From assembly GCF_032062135.1 (NCBI RefSeq), contig NC_092859.1, positions 29,801,753-29,865,752 of the forward strand: a DNA stretch of 64,000 bases, read 5' to 3'. Numbering within the stretch: the stretch's first letter is position 1; each line of letters begins with the position of its first letter. A program made the translations under genes and the position numbers. Source of the DNA: Pyxicephalus adspersus (taxonomy: Eukaryota; Chordata; Amphibia; Anura; Pyxicephalidae). The notes beneath the pieces are model-generated. The model did no database searches. It saw only the letters and a program-made list of their open reading frames with translations, and was not told the origin of the DNA. Below are positions 39,748 to 51,707 of the stretch, piece after piece.

Positions 39748-42700
39748 ATGGTTTCTATGTACACAGTGCCCAATACAGAGAACACGTGGGTCCTAGCGCC
39801 GGGTGCGACCTTTCCAGTGGCAGGTGAGTGAGCAGATCTCCAACAAATTGTAGTTATTGCAGAAAACAAAGTCTGAGGTAAATGGTGCTGGGGCTAAACG
39901 TGCTATAAAACACTGACATTTGTTACATTAGTGTTAGTTGTGTATTCAATGCATCAGAACATAGTAAGCTGAGATGGGAGATCTGGCTTAAAGTGGACAT
40001 GACATGAGAGAATTACTACCAGGATCTTTACAAGTTTAATAAATAAAGGCCTTTGGGAGAAACCCATAACATGCAAGGAAATCTCCTTTCCCCCCACTCA
40101 TCAGACTGCAACAATGGAACTTTGTAATAGGGCTGTGTCAGGGACTCATCTGTGTCAGACATTTGTGGGTACACAAGGGTCAATATATTTGGCTTATGGA
40201 TAGATATGTCATATTCATTATGTTCAGTAAAAGGCCAACACCCTCCGGGGTTCTAAGAGGCCTACTTCTTCGGGGCTTTCTAATGAGGGACAGTAAAAGA
40301 TCCTGACAACCTGGGGGAAATAATCCCAGGCGTACTACATATGGATGAATTTAAAGCTGCTACAGCTTCTGTTCTTTCTAAACAAACAAAATTCCCTGAA
40401 ATATGAAATGTTTTACAGCATCCCCATGTTATCCCCATGTCCTGGAGTCTCGGGCACTCACTAAAACCTGGTCCTGCCACGTCTGGACAACTATAAGTTC
40501 AATTGGTTCCACATGGGTCCCTGGAGTGGAGCGGTATAGAGGATGCCAATAGTCCTAAAACACTGTGTTACAGTGTATGTGACCTATATGCTCCATCGAG
40601 GTATTCTTCAAAGAAAGTTCACATATCTATCCAGAAGCCTGTAGGCGAAACGCCCTGGGACAATATGATCATATTACTTTAAAATATATATTTAAATATA
40701 TATATATACTTTATATCTAGGGATCCAATGTGTTTAGGGTCTTCTTAGCCCATGGGGATGACCACTCGTAACTATTGTCTGTACATATTACTGATAGTTT
40801 TTGTTGTATGAAACACAATATACTGTTTACTGCCAAACAAAATAACCCTGTTTTCTCTCCAATTCTTTATTCTGTATGTATCAAACTTGGGATGGCAATA
40901 CCTATAATGAACTAGGAGGATGATTGACATTTCTGTCATTAGTTCTGAATATTACATACACATTATGCTATCTTGTGGAGCTTACAAGACTTACTGATGT
41001 TACTGATGAGGATAATCACTGCAAAATAAAATGCTGAATGCACAAGTACATTCCATATAGAAAATACTTGCAATTGCATAGCAAATAATGTACAATAATA
41101 ATAATAATAATACAATAGCACAATATAATGATAATTTATATGATAATATCTCTATCAGTCTCGGACTACATCACTGTTATTTGGGTTTTGAGTATTGTTT
41201 GGTAAAGAGATTTGTGCAGGATATGTATATTGTGTTGTGTTTTCAGTGTCTTCATAGTGACAATATTTACCATGCTGTCATACCAATGGATTGTGGTTCT
41301 CTTTATCAGGAGTCATGTCCGCTCCACACCACTCAAGCTGCTGCTGGTCCCCATGTCATGACAGCTTTTTAGGTGGAGTCACCTTTGTGCTGGGCGCTCT
41401 GGACGGAGATCCTGTGAAGTTAAATCTCTTGAAGGATTATGTGTGTAAATCGCTGTACAGTCTCGTCCATGGCTTCAGAGCAACCTCATTCAATATTATA
41501 TATTTCTCCCATGTGGTAAGTGCTCCCACCTCTCTTCATTCATACATCAGAGGGTCATGCATAGTCCATCGTTGTCAATGTGGAAGCTGGACCAGAACAA
41601 TAATGTTCAGCTGCTGCTGGGCAAGACAGGAAGTGGCTGCAAAAAAAAAAAAAAACAGCTTCATTAAAACAGAACAATAAGTCAAAAAAGCGATACCCGT
41701 ATTTATTAAAAAAACAAGACAATTGTTTATGATACACAGCGCTTTGGCAAAATAAATAAGTTTCAAAAATAGTACTCATCTACTGAAAAGTAATTGTTTG
41801 TGTGACTTTCATATATTTATGCTATCTGATTGAAAATGATTAGTGAATGGAGCATTTTGTAAGTTGGTAACTAGGGACCACACACATTACTTACTACAGC
41901 GACTTTTCTAACTGCTTCGGGTTCAACCTCAGACTGAATTTTTTTTGTAAATGTTGCCCAGTAAAGATAAAAAAAAAAATATTCAACTATAAAATGGACC
42001 GCACTGTGGCTCACAGGTTAGCACTCTGGCCTTTGCACCATTAGGATCCAGGTTCAAATCTCAGCCAGGACACTATCTGCATGGAGTTTGTAGGTTCTCT
42101 CTGTGTGCCTGTGTTTCCTCCCACATTCCAAAAACATGCAAATTGTACCTTAGATTGTGGTAATGACATATGATTCAGGTAGGGACATTGTGAGCCCCTT
42201 TGAGGGACAGCTGGTGACACGAGCATGGACTTTGTTCAGCGCTGCATAATATGTTGGTGCTATATAAATACTGTGTAATATTAATAATTATACTAAATCT
42301 CCCCTCCACTACTTTCCCCTGCAGTTCTTTTTCTCCATCACAAGATGGTCTCAGTCTTCCAGCCCAGCATCATTCACTTGTTGGACCATTATTTCTCAAA
42401 CTTTTTACCCCAGAGGAACCCTTAAAATATTTTCAGGTTTTGGGAAACCCCCGCTAAAACCATAGGAGATCAATGGAAAAAGATTAGCTTACTTTGATGG
42501 TTATAGGGAATAATGCCTCTATTATAGATAGCTAAAAAGATATTTGGTGTCATGCTACTGACTCTGCCAAGTGGCATCGGCCACAAATGAGATCTTCATC
42601 ATATAGGAGGTCAATTAATCAAAGATCAGTGGACCCCAGGCAATCTCTGGAGGAACCCTGGTTGAGAATGACAGTGTTAGACTAAAGAGATACAGTAAGC

Positions 42701-44577
42701 ACAGGGCATCATGGTCAGTGTAATGACAACGCCTCTTGATGTGGATCTAACTTTACTTATAAATAAACATTGTGTCTTTCATTGAAATTTCACTTTCATA
42801 TTTTTTTCCATTTACTAGATTAGCAAGTGGTGCGATAGCTCTGTGACATGGAGACCGGAGGCTGTGGCACAAGCCGTTTCCTGGACACAAGGTCTGATTT
42901 GTGGGTCAGGAGCCAGCCCTACCAGAGCTTTGGCTGAGGCATTAGAGGATCCAATGTGTAAAGCTGTATATTTGGTGATAGATGCCCTGCCGCCCAGTGT
43001 GCTGACAGATATCTACAGTTTCCTAGCCCAGAATGAGAATGTCTGTGCAGTCAATGTGGTGTACCTAATAGAGGAGCCCCGTGACAGCCAGACTGAGGGG
43101 TCTTTCCGTGAGATAAATCTCAAGCCTCTAGGACCTTCCAGTATGGTAAGTTAAAACATTTTGGTTACATTTTGGTAAATTTGCTGCAAATAAAGTGTAT
43201 GTCAAGTCAAAACCTTTTTTATGTGTTTGGGATAGTGTGAGGAAGAATATGAACTCTTATCATGGGTGTCTGCTATACTAGGTATTAAGAATATCACACA
43301 CATTATAGTCTTTTTGTACAATCTTCTTTAGATCTACCTACAACTAATTAGTGCAGGGTCCCTCTTGACTGGAAATACATAAATTGGATAGGTTAGATAG
43401 GTCCCTATATTACATAGTTTTGGTAAATCAAAAGTTGATTGTTCAGGCAGATTGTAAAGTATATGGTGACCCTAAAATAATTTTTGAACCTCTGATTAGT
43501 GTTATAGTGAGAACAGTTTCACCTGAGGTAAGATTGCAATCAGTCTTCCATAAAATCACACCACCATTGCACCATCATCACCTATTGTGCTCTGTAATTT
43601 GATGCAGAAAAGGGTGTGTAAGGCAGATAATACAAATTATTTTACAATTTCCTTGCAAAAACAGAGAATATGTATGCTACTGCTGTGTGATTTGTTTTTG
43701 TTTTTTTTTTTTGTTTTTTAGTGTGTCTCTAGCAGAATGGTTTCAAGTCTTAACATCCCCAGTACTCTTTTTGGCTGTTTGCGCCCCATTAGAGAGATTC
43801 CCTTTTTATTTTAACAAAGACACAGCAGCAACCAATTTATTTTCCCTCTTGGATAGCTGTCACTAGTACAAGTTTCCCTATTTTTCTCTGACACTAGTGA
43901 CTAGGACAGATAGAAGTTAAGAGTTAATCTTCCAATGGGGATACAGACAGTGGTAAAAACTTGGGAATGGTTCTAAACTCTACGCAATATTATATAGAAA
44001 AATAAAAACTTTTAAATTTAAAAAAATATGGCTTACATAACATTTTGGTTATATGCTTGACAGTTATGTGTTTTTGGTTTTAGATAAGGAGCGCTGAGAA
44101 TATGAGTCACTGCTATCGGGCCCCATCACCCTGCACTGCCTCTACAGTTCTCTCTTCTGAGCTTAGGTATGTCTACCTTTATATATTTATATTGTTACAG
44201 ATAAACAACAGGCAGGTGTACAGTAAAAAAACCCACACTTTATACACAAGTAAATGTATTTTTAAATGCAAGCGGTGTATGCACTTGAATTTGACTTGGG
44301 CTGTTTAGGTCCCTTGCACAGAACCACTAAGACTTAGGAAAAGCAACACAAAGAGACAATTAATTGTTCAGCAGTTCAGCAGCTCATCAGCACACAGGAA
44401 ACCTATGAATACCTGATAAGGTATCATGACAGAGAAATTAGCTCATCACTGTGCTGTTGGTTGTCTACAACTTTTATATGTTAAATACTTAAATTCAAAT
44501 TAGGGCTTCAGATGGGGCTGTACTGTGTAAATCTTTTACCTGCCAAAGAATTTGCATTTCTTTTCAGTTATACCAGT

Positions 44578-44624
<47 letters not shown>

Positions 44625-47600
44625 CTGCATACCAAAAGGAAAGTTCTGTTTTAGCATGTCCCTTCCTCTTGTAAACATCTAATGCTAATAGCAAACTTTT
44701 TTTTAGGCCACCATTTACCTGCAGTGTGACCTGTAGAGAAACTCCAGCATGCAGTCCATCAAATTCAACCCAAATCACCAGGGCACCAGCAGCTCTGAGT
44801 CTTCTGAGGGGGGCCCGAGTCCTGGCACGCAGAGACAGGGATGGACTGTATTACATGGGGCACATTGCTTGTGAAGTGGAGGTGAGTTACTAGGCTATGT
44901 TCAATTACCAGGCTAAACCTGACTTGCTGGTTATCTCAAAACTATTCAATCTATAAAATATTTTCTGCTCCATAGGGCTCTCCAGAGAGTTTTCTTGTGG
45001 AGTTTGAGAAATGTCGTGCTTTAAAGGGAAAAGCGCAATTCCGCATGCAGGAGACACCTGTCTGTGATATCATCCATTACGAAGATGCAAGATGGAGGCC
45101 TTTAGTTTCTGGAGATCACGTGTTGGCTCCACTAGATACCGTTATGGAACAATATGGCCCTGGAACCATTCTAAGGGGTGCTGAGAACCGTGAAAGAGGC
45201 TTAGGTATTGGTTTGTATTTTAAATGCAAGAGAATAGTGTACAGTCTGTTTGTTCAGGCTGAAGAATGTACTTTGCTGTTTCAAAATGGAACTCTGGTTA
45301 CAGGTGTGGTTAGTGGTCATTTCCAGTTCCTTGTAATCTAGATAATTTTTTACCAATGTCAGATTTCTGTGTTGATGATAATAATAATAGTAACACCTTT
45401 ATAATCTCTAGCTTTTGATAGCAATGGAGTTCTTGTAACATTCTGGAATGGAAAAACCAAACAAGTTCCAGCTGGCCTCTCTATCTGGATTCCACAGGAA
45501 TTAAGTGACCGGATCACTCTGGAGCTCCACATCCCACTGGAAGCCCGGAAGAAGCTGATGGAATCCTGCCCTGGGTTCCCTTTCATGGGGTCCAGCTATA
45601 AACATCCCCAATGTCAGGCCAAAGAAACAACAACTAAATCTGCCTCCCACAATTGTTTGTATTGCCATTCTGGCCCAGATGTTTGTCAGAAGTGCCATGT
45701 ACCAGAGGAGCTTTGGGCTGCCCTGAGAAACTCCCTGAATCACATCCACAATATGACTTTAACTAAAGAGAAATTGGCCAAAAAAGTAGACAAGAAGAAG
45801 AACCTTAAACAAGATGATTCATCAAAGACAATCAACAGCAAAGAGAAGGTTAAACCTCAGAGAAAAGTCATAATAGAGAGGGGAGGATGTCAGCAACCTA
45901 AGCAGGTAAGCAGTTAAATTTATTACAGAGGAAATATACTCAAATTCTCTTTATAAAGGGAATCTCGACTTAAAGTAAATTGTAGACCACCTGCAGAAAT
46001 AAAGATGCTAAGTGGATAAAAAATTAAACATCTTCAACATTACAAAACAAAAACTAGATAGGTGTAACTTAATATTACCTGTACCACGATCTGGATAAAA
46101 ATGAACCTTTTCAGACAGAAATGTTTCTGTTTTTTTTTCAGAAGGAACAAGTAATCTGTAACAGAGACACCCAGACAGAAGTAGTGATGGGACCAGAGGG
46201 CAGACCAATCAAATATGACATTAAAACAACAGATGGTAATTATGTGTATCTAAAATTTCCAAAAAAATAGATTAATATAATTGTGTAATCGTAAAAGTAT
46301 AATATAAAGTGAACACATATTCAAAATATTGCAGAAGTAGTTCTGGATGAAGAATGGTTTTAATTGCTTACAGCTTACCCAAACATAAAATTATCATATA
46401 TTGCAGCATACCAAACCTTAGCTATGGTGTGATCCTTAATATGGTAATCCTTCCAATAACATGCTTCCTATAGTTGGGTGAGTCTGTGTCTCTCTCTTCT
46501 CATGGGGAGCTATGGCTGTCACCCAGACTGTACTTCAAACATGAATGCCTATGTTTTTCTCCATTGCATAGTGTATGATAGCATTCATAGTTTACACAAG
46601 AAGAAATTATTTGCTTTATCTTACAGAATGTGACAATGACAATGCATTTCTGTATTTGCTGATGTTCTTAGCTTTAAATAAGAAAACAATAGCAGTCATC
46701 ACATGTAAAGCCTGGTAACTTGCAATATGTTACATTTTTGTTTTGGGGTTACATCTCCTTTAACCACTTTAAGTCCTTTAGGTTAAGATACAGTGTATAC
46801 AGTGAGACACCTGTTCCTTGAGTTTAACCAAAGCCTGGTAGGCAGGTGCAGGGCACAGAAACCTGAATACCATCTGCGGAGCTAGAAATAGAGCTACACA
46901 TTACTTTCTCTTTGTATAAGTCCAGCCATGGATAGAACACATGTTGATTCTCTATTTCATCCAACCTTAACCAGATCTTTAAAAAGTTAGAGTTATTTCT
47001 TTATTAGATGATAGAATGCTTTCCTCGTACAATACTTCAACATCAAGACAGAACAACATGACACATCTTCAGGCCACCTTGGAACGTATCAATCAGGCAA
47101 TGAAAGAGGACCGGAAGGCTATGGAATCTGCTTTACTTGAGGGCCGACCTCGCTCTGCTCCTCTCAAATTGGTGAGTTAAAAACACAAATGTGATTTTTG
47201 TCTAAATACATATATGACTTAATTTACTAAAGGGTAAAAAAAAATTGAATGTACTATTTTGGCCATTTCTTTGGATCCACCAGGGTGGATTGATGAACAA
47301 CATTAGGGGACCACTGTACACACAGTACATTAGATTGTTGACCAAAATAAGCTTCACCAATTGTCTCAACATTTGTCTGCAAACATTTATCTGACGTGTG
47401 TAGCTTAAAGCCACATACACGGCTTTCATGATCCTTTCCAACGACTAGCACTGCACAATGCATGAACGAGTGCTGTACATACAGAGTACCCTTCTGCTCT
47501 ATGCAGGGGGGGGGGGAGTGACAGAGGGGGCACCCTGCTGCGGGCTCTCCCCCTTCCTTTGCATTAGGATCGTTAGTTGTCCATCGTCCATGGATCCCCA

Positions 47601-49261
47601 GGATGGTCATTCGGATGATGGACGACTGGCGCTGTACACACGCTAGATTCTCGCCCAATATTGGCCCTGAGCCACTTATCGGGCGAGAACCGCTGGACGT
47701 GTGTACGTAGCTTAAGAGTTGGCCAGCTTACGGAAAACAGTTCACTGCCTATGTGGTTAATATGTTATCTGGCCCTGTTATTAGCCACCCTATATAGTGT
47801 TTTGTTAATTTGGATGGTGAAAGTTTTTCTTTGTACATCTTAAGTTATTTTTATTTTTTGCTCTAAAATCTCTAAAGTACAGTAATTAGCTTTGATTCTT
47901 TTAGAATTATGAAGCAAAAGCTCACAGCAACCAGGAGCTGAGAGAGAGGAAGGAAGCAGAAAAGGACAAACTTTGGAGGATACAGGAAGAAGAGAGACAG
48001 AAGAGGAGGGAAGAGAAATTCAAGGAGATGGAAGAGAGAGAAGTTGCACTGCAAGACAGCAGATGGTAAAAATAATTGTTGCCAGTTAATCGTCTGTTCT
48101 TATTTTTAGCTTACAGCCAAAAGTAACAACAGCTATTATTTTTTTGTGGGGGTTGTGCTGGTGTTAGTGGGGAAATGGGGAGGAAATGTTAAACTTTAAG
48201 TGTGTATTTACCTTTTTTTACCCAGAGTTTTGCTATAAAGATCATTTTATATTTTTAGGTTACGTTCAGAGCAAAGAATTCTTCTTGATCTGGAGAGGAG
48301 ACAGAATAAAGAGGGCTTAGAGGCGCAACAGGCAGAAGTTCGCTGGGCAGTTGCTGAGGAGAGGAGCAGGAAGAAAGATGAAGATATGGAAAGGGAATGG
48401 AAGAAAGAGGAGGACAGAATGAAGAACTGGAGAGGGCTCCGACAGCAGAGAGAGATGGCAGAGGTGGAAAAGATCCAGAAGCTCTATGAACAGGAAGAGA
48501 AGCAGAAGGTGAGATATTTTTATCACATTATTATGCCAATAAATGCCCCTACACACCAATTCAGAAAAAGAACTCCAGGTACATCAGGGTGCCATTTTTC
48601 ATGTCAATCTTACATAGCATTTTACTTGATGGATTAGAAAGACAAAGAGATGTAAAAAGGTTTTATTATATGCTACGCGTGAGTTGTAACTACATCCCTC
48701 CCTCTTCCCAAATAACAGCCTAATATTCAGAATGTGCCATGTCTGCAAATTCCGCCCCCATTTAACACCATTAGAGTAATTTTTTTTAATAATGTTTTAT
48801 AATAATTTGCTAATTTCACAATGCCAATGAAATTGTTATTTAAAATGAAAAAAAGCTATTTAAATGTAAGCATTTAATACAATATTACTAGTCCTTATGC
48901 TTTTTACCTGTAATTTTTAAGTTGGTGAGAGGGTCTCTTTAACCTTTTTTTGCTCTCTTTTATCAGTCATGGTAGTGAAGAGGATTGTTCTAAGCTATTA
49001 AACACATAATATTTGGAAAATGGTTCTCTATTCCAGGAAATGACTCGTACCAAGATAGCAGCACTGCAGAGTCAGCAGGAGGCAGATCTCCGAGACTGGC
49101 ACAAACATCAACAGCTGCAATCAGGAGCCAAACGCAGCATTTCCAACAAGCTGGAGCAGTTCTATCGGCAGGCAGAGCAGCAGAGTCAGAAAGACAAGGA
49201 CCTTCAGCAGTACTTGAAGGACCACAATCTCCAGATGCTGCGCTCAGCTATGGTTCTGTGA
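39748..49261 (+). CDS. vWA-like, DUF4537 and coiled-coil protein (C11orf16/VWA3-related)
   Basis: Twelve coding exons: 39748-39823, 41310-41515, 42819-43145, 44084-44166, 44707-44881, 44976-45204, 45412-45905, 46142-46235, 47008-47171, 47905-48065, 48259-48508 and 49037-49261 (stop TGA). They join in one frame to 827 aa. Residues about 43-200 read as a vWA fold (GVTFVLGALDGDP, TSFNIIYFSHV, KAVYLVIDALP), but the DxSxS metal site is not conserved. Residues about 265-400 match the DUF4537 pattern (RVLARRDRDGLYYMGHI, QYGPGTILRG, VTFWNGKTKQVP). Cysteines 447, 450, 457 and 460 form C-x2-C-x6-C-x2-C. Residues 617-815 are a Glu/Lys/Arg-rich coiled coil. The nearest known relatives by architecture are C11orf16 and VWA3B. 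Function unknown. Exon 1 (start in GCCATGG) is the least certain part; the others are well supported. Confidence 0.85.
41088..41115 (+). repeat. (AAT)n microsatellite
   Basis: A short AAT run in intron 1 of the vWA/DUF4537 gene. Confidence 0.6.
41996..42290 (+). mobile_element. tRNA-derived SINE in intron 2 of the vWA/DUF4537 gene
   Basis: Nearly full-length. A-box region TGTGGCTCACAGGTTAGCAC, B-box-like GGTTCAAATCTC, then the shared CATGGAGTTTG core, and an end with GGTGCTATATAAATACTGTG and an AT tail. It is the best 5' end of this family in the window. Confidence 0.75.
42385..42679. mobile_element. hAT-like remnant (TTCTCAA ends) in intron 2 of the vWA/DUF4537 gene
   Basis: Left end CCATTATTTCTCAAACTTTT; the right end, inverted, reads CACTGTCATTCTCAACCAGG. 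Typical internal phrases are GAGGAACCCTTAAAATATTT and GAGGAACCCTGGTTGAGAAT. It has no coding capacity. Confidence 0.5.
44581..44620. repeat. (TA)n microsatellite
   Basis: A 38-40 base TA tract in intron 4 of the vWA/DUF4537 gene. Confidence 0.9.
47403..47716. mobile_element. Family A MITE in intron 9 of the vWA/DUF4537 gene
   Basis: Left CTTAAAGCCACATACACGG; right CGTGTGTACGTAGCTTAAG. The interior shares TTCTGCTCTATG and the GTCCATCGTCCATGGATCC half-palindrome with the other copies. The sequence directly to its left (to 47402) also ends in GACGTGTGTAGCT, so a second, older relative may abut it. Confidence 0.65.
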
Positions 49262-49383
49262 GCATCAGACTAAAGCTTGTGCATTATGATCACCTGACAT
49301 TACAATCTGATCATACACCCTACTTTGGATCTCCCAAAAATCATGTAGATCAAGGGCCAAATTATTTGAATTGTTTAGGTAGG

Positions 49384-49388
<5 letters not shown>

Positions 49389-49442
<54 letters not shown>
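49389..49442. repeat. (TA)n microsatellite in the 3' flank of the vWA/DUF4537 gene
   Basis: A 54-base TA tract 128 bases after the stop codon, probably inside the 3' UTR. Confidence 0.9.
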
Positions 49443-49443
<1 letters not shown>

Positions 49444-49481
49444 CCCATAGATTAGGCAAACACAGTACAAATAGATTGTAA

Positions 49482-49694
49482 TGGACCTGATTAATTAAAG
49501 CTCTCCAAGGCAGGAGAGGACACACTTTCATCAGTGAAGCACAAACCTAGAATCGATTTTGTCCAGGGTTGAAAACATTTGCTAACAAATAGAAAATGGC
49601 TTTTAGGAGATCCATTCCAGGTTTGCTGGATCACCCAGCTTCACTGATGAAAGTGAATCCTCTCCAGCATTGGAGAGCTTTAATAAATCAGGTC
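49482..49694. mobile_element. Family B palindromic MITE, copy 4
   Basis: The ends GGACCTGATTAATTAAAGCT and AGCTTTAATAAATCAGGTCT are inverted. Arms with CTCCAAGGCAGGAGAGGA and the complement TCCTCTCCAGCATTGGAGAG surround the AACATTTGCTAACAAAT core. Confidence 0.75.
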
Positions 49695-50912
49695 TAATGT
49701 GGATGGTGAGACTAAAGTACACCTCTGCTCTAATTCTTTCCCAATTTTATATCTACTTTAAATCATGTGTATAGATTACATTACACCAACATTCTACAAC
49801 ATTTTAATTTACTACTTTAATAGTTAGAGTGGGAGCTTCCTTTACTTTATAGCCTGCAAAATATATAACCAGAGGAAGTCTTATGCAAACTTCACAGACC
49901 ACTTGTGTTCATTAGAAAATCATGCACATTAGGCCCTTTATGTGAGTTTGTCACTGCAAGCTGCCCACTCCTCATCCTGCCAGTATTCATATTGACTCCA
50001 CTAGTGTGTGAAAATGATGCACTTACACAAACCTCAGCAATTTAAAAAGAGCATATGATAAAAATCAATAATCAGAGGTTAAATAAAGTGAGAACTGGAG
50101 GTCAGAGTATTATATTTAGATATACAGGCAGCTAAAACTACTTGACTTGACATTCAGCAAAGGTCAAGCTTAGCCTTACCCTTTCCCTATTTGTAAGCTT
50201 TCCTGTTGGCCAATGAGCTCACCTCAAACATTATTACCCTTTTATAACCAGATGACATAAACGCTTAGATACTCTGACCAAACTTAGTAGAGTCAGCATG
50301 TGTTGGGTAAATATACAGCTGTATGGCTAAAGGGCTAAATATTATGGGTGACATAGTAATCACATGATCAGGATAAATTAGTTCAAATTATTTCCCTTTA
50401 TCAGAGCTAGCAGGCATGTTAGCTGCTGATTCTCAAAGGGAAGAATGCATATTAACAGATCTTGGACCCTAGGCATTATTTCTAGAAACAATAATATAGA
50501 GGTTGCAAGAAAGATAAAGTTAAAAGACCAAAAGCGGATTTTGAAGGCAAAAGTGAGTTGGGCTAACTGCGACTATTTCAGAAAAAGTCAAGATTTGTGT
50601 TTTAAGTTTAGATGCATTTGTCTCTGGATTCAGTGATTATTTTAGCATCTGGTTTTCACTAAGGGTAACCTTTACAGATTTAGATGTTTAAATGAGTTTT
50701 ATTAGGGTTTTTCGTTTTGAATTGTCCACATGTATGACAGATATGTTTATTCAAATGATTGCATTGCTGCTAATTATATTTACTAATAAATAAAGTTTTT
50801 TTATACAAATGCTTTGTCTGTTCTCCTTTGAAGCTGATGTTTAGGAAAACAGGATTTTACTTCATCAAACTCTCCAGAGTGAAAGCTTTTATTTTAAGAG
50901 TCAGAAATTGAG

Positions 50913-51224
50913 TTAAGCTGCATACACACGTGCAATTCTTGTCGTTGGAAAGGATCTTTCACGATCCTTTCCAACTATAAGAACCGCAAGATGCATGAAC
51001 GAGTGCTGTACATACAGCACCGTTCTGCTCTATGGAGAGGGGAGGGGGAGAGCGACGGAGCGGCACCCTGCTGCGTGCTCTCCCCCTTCCCTTGCATTAG
51101 GATCGCTCATCGTTCATCATCCGTGGATCCGTCCTGGGTTGATCGACCTGGGCTGATTCTCACCCGATATCTGGCCGATGCTGAATATCGGGCGAGAAAA
51201 AGTTGACGTGTGTACGTAGCTTTA
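50913..51224. mobile_element. Family A MITE with TTA target duplication
   Basis: TTA (50913-50915) is followed by AGCTGCATACACACGTGCAA. At the right, GACGTGTGTACGTAGCT is followed by TTA (51222-51224). A 3-bp TTA duplication and the terminal sequence suggest a PIF/Harbinger-type origin. This is the cleanest copy of the family. Confidence 0.75.
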
Positions 51225-51541
51225 CCTTGAAATAGTTTTATTATTCATGGTGTAGGAAAGCCTAGGCAGGTAATGCTAGGTCTCACACCGCCATCTAGTG
51301 GTTACATTTAGGTAAGTTTTTGACATTTTGAATTCTATAGAGCAAATAGAAAATAAAAGACATGAGCAAGCAAGAACACAAATAATTAATCTCTTATCAT
51401 TTACATATCTTTATATTTGGCACAACAAAATAACTGCTCATTGGTGAATGGCACCTCATTCTACCTGTCTGGTAGTTTCATCAAACTCATAATGTGTATA
51501 TATAGTTATAACATTGATTTTGTCCAGACATGCAATTATTG

Positions 51542-51596
51542 TCCTAAATCAGAGGTCTGGCCTAAAGGCCGGAGTCTGCCGACCTCTGTCCTAAAT
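51542..51596. mobile_element. 39-bp hAT micro-element with intact 8-bp target duplication
   Basis: TCCTAAAT (51542-51549) is followed by a 39-base element starting CAGAGGTCTGGCCTAAAGGC and ending CTGCCGACCTCTG, then TCCTAAAT again (51589-51596). Its reverse complement starts CAGAGGTCGGCAGACTCCGG, clearly the left end of the element at 3149-3503, so almost the whole interior is deleted. Confidence 0.85.
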
Positions 51597-51707
51597 ATTG
51601 CCTGAGTCTACAAGGACCACCAGTTTGGATCTCAATAAAATATGGATAGGTGTGTTACATGTGGTTATCCACAAATCTCACTTAACTGTATAGATAGAGC
51701 CCAAACC

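Larger units (their letters stand above)
49262..50815 (+). other. 3' flank of the vWA/DUF4537 gene, possible long 3' UTR
   Basis: No gene-like frame. AATAAA occurs at 50785-50790 and 50789-50794 and could end a 1.5-kb 3' UTR. Alternatively the true end is nearer to 49.3 kb and was not recognised. The stretch also holds the TA tract and family B copy 4. Confidence 0.4.

Noticed and set aside
45205..45341. Open frame running past exon 6 of the vWA/DUF4537 gene
   Set aside because: A GTATTG donor at 45205 and the exact phase match to the exon at 45412 (AFDSNGVLVTFWNG) show the read-through is intronic.
47254..47658. 134-aa open frame on the minus strand
   Set aside because: It runs through a family A MITE and intron 9 of the vWA/DUF4537 gene. 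It is the palindromic element read as protein.
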